A DNA stretch of 64,000 bases, taken from NCBI RefSeq assembly GCF_000189635.1, contig NW_002476567.1, forward strand, positions 806,001 through 870,000, read 5' to 3'. Below, one piece after another: positions 48,401-60,364 of this stretch. The notes beneath the pieces were generated by a model. It saw only the letters and a program-made list of their open reading frames with translations. It was not told the origin of the DNA and searched no databases. Position 1 is the stretch's first letter, and the number at the start of each line of letters is the position of its first letter. The position numbers and the translations under genes were made by a program. The DNA comes from Tetrahymena thermophila SB210 (taxonomy: Eukaryota; Ciliophora; Oligohymenophorea; Hymenostomatida; Tetrahymenidae).

Positions 48401-49539
48401 TAATATTCGAATATTTTAAAATTGAATCTTTTAAATAGAAATTCAGTAAAATTTTGAAAGAAAAATAAATAAATAAAATAAATTATATTGCAACTCACAA
48501 ACTTTTGAAAACGAAATATCAATCAATAATTTTACATAAATAAATTTTATAATAACTTAAAATCTACTAAAATAATTTAAAAAAGTTCTATAAATATTAA
48601 ATTAACTACCTTGAATTAACGTGCAATACCCAAAATGCCAGTAGCCCCTCTTGAACGTAACTTTTCTTAGAAACGAGTAACAGCATCTTGCTAAGTGTGC
48701 CCTTAGAAATAGTCATTAGCTCTTTTCATACTTGAAGGCTTTTTAGGAGAATCTTTTCTAATTATTTTTAACAAAATATTTAAAAAATAACATTTCTCCA
48801 AACAAAATCAATTAAACATTTTTTCATTAATTCATTAATAAATTCTTTCTTTCTTTTTGTTTTATTTATTTATATATAAATTAAAAAATTTTAAACTCCC
48901 CATTTACCTTGTAACTGCAGTACTATATCCGAAAATCATGGCTGAAAATTCCTTGTAGTCAAGTCTACCATCACCATTAACATCGTAATAGTTGAACAAA
49001 TCAATAAAGTCCTATTTTTTAAAGATGCAATTAAGTTATTTTTGCAATTACTTAGAGGAGATAAAAGAATTTTTTTAATTGTTCCAAATTTTAGAAATGA
49101 TTACTTATTTATTGAAGATGGGGATACCAATTTTTTCAACAACCTTAATAAATTCGCTTTGATCCACATTTCCGCTGTTATCTAAATCAAAGTACTTAAA
49201 ACTTTTGAGCAAAACAGCTTCATCGCTGCTGTGAGAAGTTGACTTTTAAGTCAATCTCTACTTTAATTCCTTTTCAAATCTATTTTTTTTTAATTTTAAA
49301 TTAAAAATATATTAGGTGTTGCATCAAAGTATTTTCTGTAATTTGAAATCCATTGAAATACTGAAAGCTTTTTCTATTTTGGTTAGCAGCATTTTCTACG
49401 CCACCTAAGTTTAAGCTCTCAGCCTATTCCTTTTTGATTAAATTTTAACGAATATATTCTATCTTACGATGCTCTAAATGAAGCCATTTACAAATATTTG
49501 GTTTCTTAGAATCTCTCTTTTCTTAATATTTTTTATTTG
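45440..49539 (-). CDS. Calcyphosin-type multi-EF-hand protein (three tandem units), 5' end unresolved
   Basis: Thirteen exons are visible: ~49539-49362, 49279-49105, 49011-48908, 48757-48610, 48395-48131, 48069-47517, 47443-47356, 47303-46932, 46865-46749, 46645-46573, 46513-45809, 45738-45632 and 45571-45440. From exon 2 on, 2839 nt join in phase to TGA, giving over 1000 aa in all. Two N-terminal EF-hands (DLDNSGNVDQSE, DVNGDGRLDYKE) precede three calcyphosin-like units. Each unit has three EF loops, HPDVRSGK-type linker and a degenerate fourth hand ending SASIDxDxYFELM. Best loops are DMNGNGVIEIDE and DRDGSGSIDYDE. Gln/Pro/Tyr-rich linkers join units. Such proteins bind calcium; a large multi-EF-hand ciliate protein could be the ciliary doublet protein CFAP115, but that is inference. 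The first exon has no in-frame ATG, so a further 5' exon must exist. Confidence 0.85.
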
Positions 49540-49938
49540 CTGGTTTTATCGTTAATTAATAATAATAAATAAATATTGTTTCAATTAACAAATCTTTTTT
49601 CTTTTTTCAATATATAAATGAATTAATGAATAAATTTTCAAAAAAATGCTATATAGCAAAAATGATACTTATCCAATATGTTTTTGAATAACTTTTTATC
49701 TAAATAAATATATGTATTTTTTTGTGCAAAAATGAATTATATGTTGTCTTATTTATATTTATTTGCAAATAAAAAAATCAATAGAAAACAACTATGCAAT
49801 TTTTTATTTCAAAATTTATTTTTTATTGACTAGCTAATAAATCTTAACAAAATCAATAAAACTTTTAAATTTTTTATGAGTTTTATTTTAATTTATTATA
49901 GATATCTTTTGTAAGAATTTATATGAATTTTTAATGTT

Positions 49939-49962
49939 TATCTATCTATCTATCTATCTATC
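49939..49962. repeat. TATC microsatellite, six units
   Basis: Six perfect TATC units are followed by imperfect AATCTATC units up to about 49990. Confidence 0.9.
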
Positions 49963-50029
49963 AATCTATCTTATATTTAATCTACATATCTATCTCATTT
50001 TTATCACTTCCATTAATGTTATATTATTT

Positions 50030-50637
50030 TAAATTTTAATATGATAATCCTTTATTAATTCAATGTTATTTTTATTTGATTCAGAGAAATTTATTTTTTA
50101 TTTAAAATTTATAATATTTATTAATTAGTTTATAATTTGATGGCATTATATTGTATTAAAGTTTAATAAATACATAAATAAGAATTGAATTTAATGTTCA
50201 TGTGTTTATTATATTTAAAATAATTTAATTTCTAGAATTTTAAATATTTGACTTAATTTATTTAAATAGTTTTTTAATATTTTATAAGAATTTATAATTT
50301 CTTAATTTATTTATTTTAATTAAAGATATTAAATCTTACTTAATATATGATTTTAATTTATAAATAAATAGGACTTTATTTTATTGTGTATGTGTTAGTA
50401 TGCTTAAATTAATTTAATTTCTAAAATTTTAAATATTTGATTTAATTTATTAAATAAATAATTTATTAATATTTTATAATTTTTTAATTCATTTATTTTA
50501 ATTATAGAAATATGAAATTTGAATATATAGTTTATATTTATAAATAAATAGGACTCTATTTTATTAAGTATGTGTGTAAGTATGTTTAAAATTATTTATA
50601 TTGGAAAATTTGAAATATTTAATTTAATTTTTTTTAT
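50030..50637. repeat. Diverged ~185-bp tandem array
   Basis: ATAAATAAATAGGACT-like words recur at 50173, 50361 and 50541 (spacings 188 and 180), each followed by TATGTGT, TTTAAT and TCTAAAATTTTAAATATTTGA-like segments. About three to three and a half decayed copies end exactly at the stop codon of the upstream minus-strand gene (50638). It is non-coding. Confidence 0.7.
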
Positions 50638-53600
50638 TCATTTGTCTATTGTAGCTAATCGGAATGGGGATGGTGAATATCTTTTCAAATCACCTACATA
50701 TTCAAAAGTTTAAGTGAATTTTTTACTTTCTGAAGTATTAGATTTATGATTAACAAATTTCTAATGCTTTTACTTTTTGTAACGAGGTTCATTAGATGAA
50801 GGTATAAAACAATTATTTATGACATCTTTGGTTGTTATCAATTCATTCAGTTGAAGTAACTCTTTTTACTTCTTATTTTATTCTATGTTTTATTACAAAT
50901 TTCTAACTTTTTGCTATAAAGCGTCTATTTATTTTGTTTATGATTCACATTTTTAAGAAATCTATGTTTCATTTGCTTTGTTTGCATTTAAAATAATAAT
51001 TTTTTTAGTGTTAGGGTCATTAACAATTTTAAGAATTTTTCTCTTCTTGCTGTAAGATGATACTCTAACATTATGGAGTTAAGATTAACTAATATTAGGT
51101 TCTGTTTCATTGAGGTTTGGTTTGTTTTTTATATTTTAAAAATCACTGTTATAAGCTGTATGAAAATCAAGTTCGCACGGAGAGCCAGCTCTTACTACAG
51201 ACTGCTAATCGAATGTTTCGTTACTTTGCTACTTGAATTTTTAGTATTCTTGTTAAACCATTTAAGAATATTTTTGATAATTTTCATCATCCAAATTATT
51301 TTGCGAACTCAACCTAGAATTAACATACTCAAAGCAATAGTAGTCTTTTTTAACTCCTTAGGGTTTTATAAATTTATTGTATCTTTCTTTTTCACCAAAA
51401 TCTCTTAAAATATTTTTTTTATACAACTACATTTTAAGTTGCTTTTTATCAACAGATTTCATTACTTGTTGGTAAGATGAGTTTTGCAGTGTTTCATTTT
51501 TATTTTTTTTGAATTAGCGAACAAATTTTTCCTCCAAAGAAGCATTTCTTTTTTAATGTTTTTCTGGGCTGTTTTCTTTATCTGTTGCAAACGATCTCTA
51601 TGTGTTGTTGTAAGATTTATCATTTATTTCGTTGTAGCTTCCATGAGGCTCAGTGTAATTTTTCTTTCTTTGCTTCCCATAAAATATTCTTCTCAGGTAT
51701 TTGTTGATTCCAGTTGGATCGTATATCTTTTATGGCTCGTCCTATGGTGATCTTATACTAGCTAAAGTAGTTTTTGGTTTTTGGAAATTATTGTAATTTT
51801 GTTTTGGTTAGGTATTCTCATCAATTTATGAAGTAAATTCATCAGCTTAACTATTTTCCATAATTTCACCATAAGATTTTTGATTCTCTTACTTATTTTA
51901 TTGGGCTTGATAAAGATTTAGCTAGTTATTATAGAAAACAGTTTATAAAGTTTTAGATAATTCATCATCTACATCATCCAATTTATTTATAAATTAAGGG
52001 TCAAAATGAATGCTGCTTTCTTGTTAATTGCTTTTACTTCTTTTTTATTTATAAAGATTAACCAATTTGTCTTAAGATGTATCTTTATTTTTATAGGGGC
52101 TTTCATAGCAAGTATTTTCTTTGGAAATTATTTATTTATTTTACTTGCTTCTTCTTTAGCTTGGGCTCGTCTCACATTTGACAGAAATATCACCACTGTA
52201 ATCAACCCCATAAAAATCTCCCTTATCTAAAGTATTTTTTTGTTTGATTCTCTTAAAATTAAGTGTGCTTGATAGCTCTTTTTCGCTGTTAATTGAAATC
52301 TTTTAGCTCTAATCACTGAGCTATCCCAGACTGCCTATGCTTTTTAATTTAACTGAATCCTAATGATGCTATTACTTTGGAGACTTTTATTTTACACTAG
52401 TCAAGAGTTAGCTTTCGTAAAATATATTTATGTGATTGTCAGTGTAATTTTTATCAATTAATATAGCTGGTATAACTTCTCTTCCAATTAAACCATTATT
52501 TTGTACCACCCTTGAATTCTGCAAATTAAAAATTTATTGACTTTCATTAAAACTGTTAAGTGTGTTAATCTTGATATCATTTTTAAAATTGGATCCTTTA
52601 TCAAAATTTAAATAAGAAGAGTTATTTAATTATTCAGATCTCTTTTCTCTTTCAGTGTTCATTGAAGACTTTGTTTAATTTCTTGCTTCTAGTTATAAAA
52701 TAAAAAAATAAATAAAATTATTCAAAAGAGTAAAAGAAGAAATCGTAAAAGCCAATGGGAAACCATTGTGTGCGGTGATTCAATTTCAATGAAATAAATA
52801 AAACTAATATTTTCAGTTACAGTGACCTAGGGTACTATATATATTTATAATTATTTTAATAAACTTTTTACTTTTATTTGCTGTTCTTAATTGAATTGGG
52901 CTTCCTGTATTTTATCTTCTGCAACTTTATGAAGGACTTCTATTTTTAATTAAGTACATATATAACTCAATAATAAATCGTGATTATAAATTTATTTTAC
53001 GATATCCTAGAAGATGCATTTGCAATTTAATCTTATTGTAATTATTCCTGCTACTGCTTTTAGTTTTTATGAATTTAAAACTCGAATTTAGATTTAATAA
53101 GACCCTTTTTTTGTAAATCCAAAACTCTGTCTTCGAGTTTTAGCTTAATTTTTTTTGTGATAACATTTTTATTGTAATTTTATTCCTCTGTATTAATTGT
53201 AGTTTTAGAAATATTTTCAATTTCTTTTAATCTCTGCTCTCTGAACTATCTTTTTTAAGTTACAAGTGATTTAAAAATTTCACTAAAGTACTGATCATTC
53301 GCAAATTTAAAGACATAATCCTTTTTACAAAAATTTTCATTAATATTTAATTCTCAAAATAGAATATCTTACTTCTTTATGAAGCAGTAAAACCTATCCT
53401 AAAGGAGAAGAGCAAACCACATCTTGCTTTCGGTTATTTTCATTCATGATTATTTCTTCTTCTCCAAATATTTAGCCAGAGCCAACAACAGAAACCTAAA
53501 ATAAATAAATATATGTTTAAATTAAATCAATTCTATAAAATTAATTATGATAAGATTACTTCTATTGAACGAGAGTACTTGTCTTTTTCATCAGTAAGTA

Positions 53601-54813
53601 ATCTTGAAGGAAGTTTTAAAAGTTAATCTAGAGTAATATCATTGTTCATATTGATTTTCTAATAAACTTTAAAATCCCCAGAAATTATAAAATAAATATA
53701 ATCGCTGAGTTATGATGTTTAATATACTTTTTGATTGCGATTGTATGTTGAGAAAGTAAAAAATGGTAAAAAACTTAATAAATTTCTTTTTCCATAATTT
53801 TGAAAGCATGGAAACAAAAGAAGCATATCAACTAAATAGTCTAACTGAGTTTTTTATATTGATTGAAAAAACTATTTTTGCACATTAGTATCGAAGTACA
53901 TAAGCAGTGTCTCTGTTTTGCTAATTACAGTTTGAATCCTTGTTTTTTAATCTAGTAATTCAATATTTCCAAATTCAGTGCCTTCTATGTATTTATCAGT
54001 TATTAATCTGACTTCTCCAGTATAATAGTTTTTCATCCTACCTTCACACTCCCCGTGTATTACAACATAAAAACCTTGGCTTTAACTATCTTTATAATAA
54101 TAAATAATTTTGAAAAATTCTATCACAATTTTTGATTTAATGAATAAATTTAGCCAAGTAAGCAGATTTTAATAAGAAAGTAAATAATTTATATATTAAC
54201 TGAATACATACATACCTTATTCATATATTATTTCTCCTTATCGCTTGTAAACAATTTTAATATTAGGGCAAACTTTAGACAAAACAAAATATTCTCCTTT
54301 TGTATCTTTTATAAATTTTATATATTAATTTTCTTTGAGGATATCATATATAAGCTAATTATCTTTATCAGTTTTAACTGCTTTTAAGTTGCAAAGTCTT
54401 TTTAAAATTTCTATTTTTTGTTGTTGATCTAAATCTGTAATTTGTAGCTTTTTAGCTTCAAATTCCTATCCTGTCATCATTAAAGTTTATCTTCTGCATT
54501 TCTGTTTAGAGTATTAGCTTTTCACTACAAATTAAGAACTTTCTATACTCGTTTTACTTTCTTCTTTTTCAAAATTAGAAGTAATTTACTGTTTATTTTG
54601 TAAATTTCCTTTTTAATTATAAGATATTGATCTAGGTTTACTAACGCATTGTTTTTGCTAAATTTAATTATTTTATGAATTTTCACTGCCATTGCTTTTA
54701 ATTGATTTTCTAGCTTAAGTCGATGGAATAGTTTACATGTCATTTTTGTAGTTGTAATCTGCTAACAAGATATTGTTTTTTTGTTACTATTTAACACTTA
54801 ATAGATTAGTCAT
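50638..54813 (-). CDS. Second large cyclic-nucleotide-binding-domain protein (1229 aa)
   Basis: Six exons: 54813-54216, 54089-53560, 53495-53373, 53320-53001, 52939-52872 and 52688-50638; total 3690 nt, every junction in phase. After a Gln/Ser/Lys-rich leader the helical LDQQQKIEILKRLC introduces two beta-rolls. The first runs from VYKRQGEIIYEQGDSQSQGFYVVIHGEC to EFGNIELLDQKTRIQTVI; its cassette has Asn where Glu normally binds the ribose. The second (YIYFIISGDFKVY, then IFGEEEIIMNENNRKQD) keeps FGE and an Arg. Helices rich in Lys/Gln follow, then about 680 residues of Asn/Ser/Gln-rich sequence. Near the end KIVNDPNTKKIIILN stands out as a short ordered segment. No catalytic or channel domain is present. 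Layout parallels the 33.4-37.9 kb gene, so the two are probably distant paralogues. An intron at 52689-52871 contains a hairpin. Confidence 0.87.
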
Positions 54814-56020
54814 TGTATATAAAATATGCTTTTAAATGACAATAAATTATTAATAAATTATATACACTAATTATAATTAATAAGATTGGATATAATTAAT
54901 ATTTTGAAAAAATAAGAGCAAATAGAACTGTAAATAATATACTCTTTGTGAATTATAATCACCAAACTCATGTGGATAATATTTAAGCAAAATGCAAAAG
55001 AAAAATATAATATAATAATCATCACTTACAAATTAATAAATTAAACCATATCAACACCGAACTTTTTAATTAACGTTATTATTCCTATATTCAACTTTCT
55101 TTTTGTGAAAATATCTTAAACTAAATTAAGTTTACATTAATAATTTAATGAATGTGGACTTTATTAATATTTTAATTTATGAAAAGATGATCCCAAAAAT
55201 AAATTATGTTTAATCAATCATACTTAAAGGGAAAAAATATTATTTAAAACAATAGAATTCAAATATTCATCTTTTTCTTTGTTGCAACAATATCTTAAAT
55301 TAAATTGAATTTATAATAATAACTTAGCAAGTAAGAAACTTATTTTTTTATTTAAGTAAGATAATCTCAAAAATAAATTAAAGATAAAAATGATTGCTTT
55401 GAACAAAATAATAATATTTATATCAGTAAAATTTTTTTAAAAAGTAGTATAAAATAGAAATAAATTAAGAATTAAAAAATTCATGAAACTTCTCCATAAA
55501 ATACAATCTTTAACAATAAATATCAGCTGTGGTTATTTGTAATTTACTTAGCTTTTTTAAGAAATTTAAATATTCTAATTTTTAATTAAATGGTAAATAG
55601 ATGTTTTGCATAAAAATTTGAGATTTTATTTTGATTTATTTTATTTTTGTTCTGAATTAATTTTATGACATAAAGCTATTTTACTAAAATTTCATTATTT
55701 AAGCAAAAAATTGCTGAAAAATAAATTTGATTAAACTATAAAATCATACTTTATTGTATTTTAAATCTAAAAATTTATGAAATTTTATTAACTAAATTTT
55801 AAAAGTAAAACAATAAAATATGTATTTAAGTAAAAATATATTTTCAGGAGGGTTATTATTTAATAATTAAATTGTTATTAGTAATTAATAATACTAATAA
55901 ATAATTGGTTTTAATTAATTAATTATTAGATAATTGATTGTATGATACTTAATAATCTTATTAACATTCTATTATTTTTCTTATTGAATACTTTTTTTAT
56001 AAATTTAGCAATCTGCAAAC
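54814..56020. other. AT-rich spacer between divergent genes
   Basis: A weak two-copy repeat is visible: ATATCTTAAA with similar flanks at about 55111 and 55289. No gene-like frame is present. Confidence 0.5.
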
Positions 56021-57232
56021 ATGTTCTTAAACCTTGAAAGTTAGAAAGACAGTTAAAAAATAATCCTAAGGGATCATTTTCAAACAGAAGCAGCTGATTA
56101 AAGAAGATAGTTAAACTTTAATGCTTAATTCAAGTAAAATAAGTAAAGAAAGATTGTCTAAAGAAAGTAAAAGAGCTGCGATAAAGAAAATAACTAAAAG
56201 TAGATTGATTTAGATTTTATGAAAGTTAATTCATTGGCTTTGGCCAAAAAGGGATCATTTAAAGTTTCTTACTTAGAAGATTTTACTATAAATTTTGATA
56301 AGAATAACAAATCATCCATTCAATAATAAAAGACACAAACTATAAACAATCAAAATAAATTATCTCCTTTACCAAAAATGCACTATTTAAAGAACATTAT
56401 TATAAATACTTCACCTAGCTAGAGAAGTAGCTAGAATGATATATTTTACAAAATGAAAACAGAAGGTTCCTATAAATATACAGACTTATCATAAGGATCT
56501 AAGGAGGCTATAAATTCTCTTTTTAATTAATAAACTATGTAAATTAATCCTCCTACATCTCCTTCATCTACTACTTAGTGGAATTCATTTAATCAAAGCA
56601 TAAATAATGCAAATAGTAATATAAATTTCAGCAATTTACCTTCTTGTAAAAATACTTCACCCTGCAATTCTAAGATCATAGAACTTAATATAGACATGGA
56701 AAAGCAAGAGTTATTACCTTAAATTACTAGAAAAAAAGGTAGATCTTTACCACCTATAAAGCTAAAATAGAATACTTAAGGAGTAATTGAACCTATCAAT
56801 CCTTCAAATGACTCTTTTAATAATACTTAAATTTAAATTTTACCATTTAGATTAAATAGTATTAAGAAATACTCTTACCTATTTGATAGCTACAACTATG
56901 TGCAAGATAAAATAATAAACAATTAAGAAAATACTCTATTACTTGAGCAAGATTCTGAATTTTCTAATGTCTAAATGATATTCAATCAGAAGAGCTCAAA
57001 GTCAAACAAATATGAAAATTTAGAGCAAAGTGAAGATACAATTTCAATATAAAAATTGATGATTAAATCTCCTGCAATTAAAAAATAAAACCCTTTCACA
57101 AAGAAAAAACAATCACTAAATGTCAGTAAACACAAAGAATAAATTAATCTTCAATAAAAATACTCAGACATTTAATGTGTTCCTTTCAAAAGCTATAAAT
57201 TCCCATCTTAAAAAATAAATGTATAAAAATGA
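56021..57232 (+). CDS. Uncharacterised Gln/Asn/Ser-rich protein
   Basis: A single-exon frame of 403 aa from MFLNLESQKD to INVQK ends at TGA. The protein is hydrophilic and low in complexity, with short basic motifs (QRKIVQRKQK, ITRKKGRSLPPIKLK) and many Ser/Pro pairs (TSPSQRSS, PPTSPSS) that could be kinase sites. No membrane segment, domain or repeat is seen. The frame is preserved through dozens of TAA/TAG codons and has locally higher G+C than its flanks, supporting expression. Such disordered proteins are common in ciliates; its role is unknown. Confidence 0.7.
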
Positions 57233-58614
57233 ATTTTTTTATTATTTGAGTTGGTGTGATTGAAAAAATTTAGAAAAATATTTATTTCTGAATGTTTTTC
57301 CTTCATTCCTAAAATTAATAGAAGATAATCTTTCAATAACTAATCTATCAAATATTTCATAATAATTTAAAATAAAATTTATTTATAAAATATTAATAAA
57401 ATTAAGAATTATTGTTAAAAAAAAATATATTTAATTTTCTTAAAAATTTACTTAAATGAATTAATTAATTAGATTTTCTGTTTATATTTTATTTGATTTT
57501 GGTATTTTTCTTTTATGGAGCTTGTATAAGACGAGTATCATATGTATTTTTAGAGGATAGTTAAAATACATAATTGAATATTAATATGTTTTTAAGAAAA
57601 AATATAAAACCCAGCCTTTATGAAATAAATACCTAGTTTATTAGCATAAAAATGTATTTGTTTATTTTTTGTTTATTTTAAATTAAATGAGATAGAAAAA
57701 GTTTAATATTATTATTTTGTTAAAATTACTCAATTCCTTAAATAAGTATAAATCTATCAATTAATTAAATATATATATATTCATATTGGTAATCATTTCG
57801 AGCTGGTAATTTAGATGTTCATTAGCCTTGAAGTATTATTTGATACAAAATATTATATTATGTCAATATGTTTAAAATTAAGATAAATATGACTTATTTA
57901 ATTTTGATGCTTGCTTATTAATTTGCTAAGTTGCATGTATAGTATGAGCTATTACTAATTTTTATAATTCAACTAAACTAATTTTCTTTGTTAAAATTTA
58001 TAAAAAAACTCACACATTTTTAAGGTTTGCAAACAAACTAAACATTTTTATTAGTATTTATGAAAGCAAATTTTGGTGATTTAGCTAAAAATTAGCAAAA
58101 ATAAACCAAAAAATATTTATAGATAAGAACTCTTTTAAAATTCTTTTATAATCAATCTAGATTTTTGGCATTTTACTTTTTGTTTTCTAACAATTATTTA
58201 ATAAACTAAATTTTAGAATATGGCTGCATGTTTTATCAAATAAACTTATCACCTATAAAAATCACTAAATCTAATGAATTAATATTAAAAAGTATATTTT
58301 GTTTACCGTATTTAACTATGTCATGAGCTATCAAGTAATTAACGAATATCAATTTTTTATAGATATTTTTGTAAATTCAAAGAAAGCAATATTTAATATG
58401 AGGAAAGAGAGTGAAAGAAGAGTTGATTTATTTATTTATTTGTAGCTTGAAACCAGAATTATATTATGTAGCAATTTAGATTTTAAATGAATACACCAAA
58501 TCTATAAAAAGCAATGGCAATCTTAAATATATGTTCAGTATTGAGTGCTCAAACAGATAGTCAAATTAATTGATACGTAACATGGCGTCAATTTAAGATA
58601 GGTGAAGAATTAAA
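57233..58614. other. AT-rich spacer
   Basis: About 1.4 kb between two plus-strand genes. Short frames occur but none exceeds about 30 codons with protein-like content. No repeat array is evident. Confidence 0.55.
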
Positions 58615-59451
58615 ATGTTACGCACTTTGAAGTATATAGCCAAAAAATAATTGGCAATAATCTCTATTTTAATAAATATAATCATCCTTAGTGTAATTGG
58701 TTTGTATAATGAAATGAAACCTGACAAAAAAGTTTTAGCATAAATAGCTATCTAAAAACAGAGATAGCAGCTCAAAACAGGAATAAATATTGAGAGAAAA
58801 GTCCGCTCAGCATAATAATGCATACTAGAAATTTGTTTAAGCCCTACCTTTTAATGTATCAATCAAATTCATTTACATACTAAATAACTATAAATAGATT
58901 GACAATTATATTTAGATAGGGGATTTTAAAAGAATGCCTTTAAAATTTAGTTAACAAAAGAGCAATTTAATTTTGATAATACGTCTCATTTGATTAAAAT
59001 TCAGAGTAAATTTGAAATTTATGAGTATTTATACACTTTAAATTAAGAAAATTTTTGCGACTTACCTAAATTTTCATAAAACTAGTTATCTGCAATTACC
59101 CCTGAGGCTAATGTTGAAGAAGTTTGTTTAATGGGACCCCTCCAATAATTTTAGGAAATTTAAATTTTGTGCTTTTTTTAGTATTTTTACAAGTTATTTA
59201 AATACTACAATATTTATAATATAAATATCCATTCAAAATAAATAACTGACTCTCATAATTGTAAAAACATCAATAAGTTATTAATATACATGTAAAAAAA
59301 GGGAGTCTTTGATTTGTACTTCTCTAAAACATTTTTTACAGAGTTTAGTTATCCATATATAAAAATAGCTGACTCAAACAAGACCATTATTATTATAAAT
59401 ATTCTGTTTAATTTGGGGATTGAAATGAATTAAAAAGCTTAATGGAAATGA
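58615..59451 (+). CDS. Single-pass membrane protein of unknown function
   Basis: Proposed exons are 58615-58855 and 58916-59451, giving 258 aa. The N-terminus MLRTLKYIAKKQ is basic and leads into one hydrophobic segment (LAIISILINIIILSVIGLY), so it is either a signal anchor or the first helix of a larger protein. A soluble domain with CILEICLSPTFQ, FKIQLTKEQFNFDNTSHLI and ITPEANVEEVCLMGP follows. The last about 90 residues (YFSKTFFTEFSYPYI) are less convincing and may include unrecognised intron. The 60-nt intron (donor GTATCA, acceptor TTTAG) removes an in-frame TGA at 58900-58902. No family was recognised. Confidence 0.5.
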
Positions 59452-60364
59452 GGTACTTACATTGCATTCTGATATTTGAAATATTAATGCAGTCATTTGT
59501 GACTCTTATCCATATATTATAAATCAAAAATTTTTACTTATCAAAAATAAATAAAAAAAATGCTTCTTTTATTAAAAAAAAAAATTGTCTATTTTTCATT
59601 TTATTTTTTTTGAGAAACGCCTTAAGTTAATTTTAAATACATAAAAGTATTAAAAGAAAAAAGGAATTAGCTAGATCGATATTTACTCAGTTAATTATAA
59701 ATAAAGTATTATTATTATAATTTTGTAAAAATGTTAATTTTTCAATTGAATCTGTGACTATGTGAAATTTTAGAAATGTATGTTTAAAATTAGCTTAATC
59801 TATTTGATTTCAAACAATAAATAGCTCAAAAAATTTGCTGCTTTTCAACAGATCTTTGGTTTTTTCAAACATAAACTAAATAGTATTCTATAGCCTCTTG
59901 AAATTATAAAATTTTCAATTCTTTTATACTGTTAACAGACAAGGTGGGCGGTTAAGGAAGAAAGCAAGCTAGTTCCCAAAATTTTTTTTTGAAGAGATGA
60001 CAAAATATTTGCCAATTATTATTATTTATCGATTATAATAATTTACATAAGCTTTTTCTAAGTATATTAATTAAGGGGTAGGAGTGTATTTTTTAAAGAT
60101 TGTTTTCAAAAAGAGTGAATGAGACTGCTTGTTGTTTCAAGTGGGCTCTTATTTGCTTCAGTGACTAGCTTGAAGAGTAAGTGGTATGTGTGAAGGAATT
60201 AACATAAAAAATTATAAATTTTATTTAAAATGTAAGTATTGAAGTATAGAATAAAATTTTTATAAGTTATATGTATTTAAATGAGTAAAATGTTCTTTCG
60301 AAATTAGATAGAAAAAAATTATTTGAGTAAAAAAAAATTAATAAAAATAGATTTGAAAGAATGA
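59452..60364. other. Spacer with GC-richer island and possible signal-peptide exon
   Basis: A short GC-richer island at about 59936-59974 is followed by nine or more T residues, as in polymerase III terminators, but no box A/B was found. At 60119 an ATG opens MRLLVVSSGLLFASVTSLK, which resembles a signal peptide and ends near a GTAAGT donor (60178). No certain downstream exon could be attached. Confidence 0.35.

Larger units (their letters stand above)
49540..50637. other. Spacer with microsatellite and tandem array
   Basis: It should contain the missing first exon and promoter of the EF-hand gene, which I could not identify. A TATC microsatellite (49939-49962) and a ~185-bp tandem array (about 50030-50637) occupy much of it. 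Confidence 0.55.

Noticed and set aside
58615-59451. Pseudogene because of an in-frame TGA at 58900
   Set aside because: A GTATCA...TTTAG intron of 60 nt removes the stop and keeps the frame, so no decay needs to be assumed.
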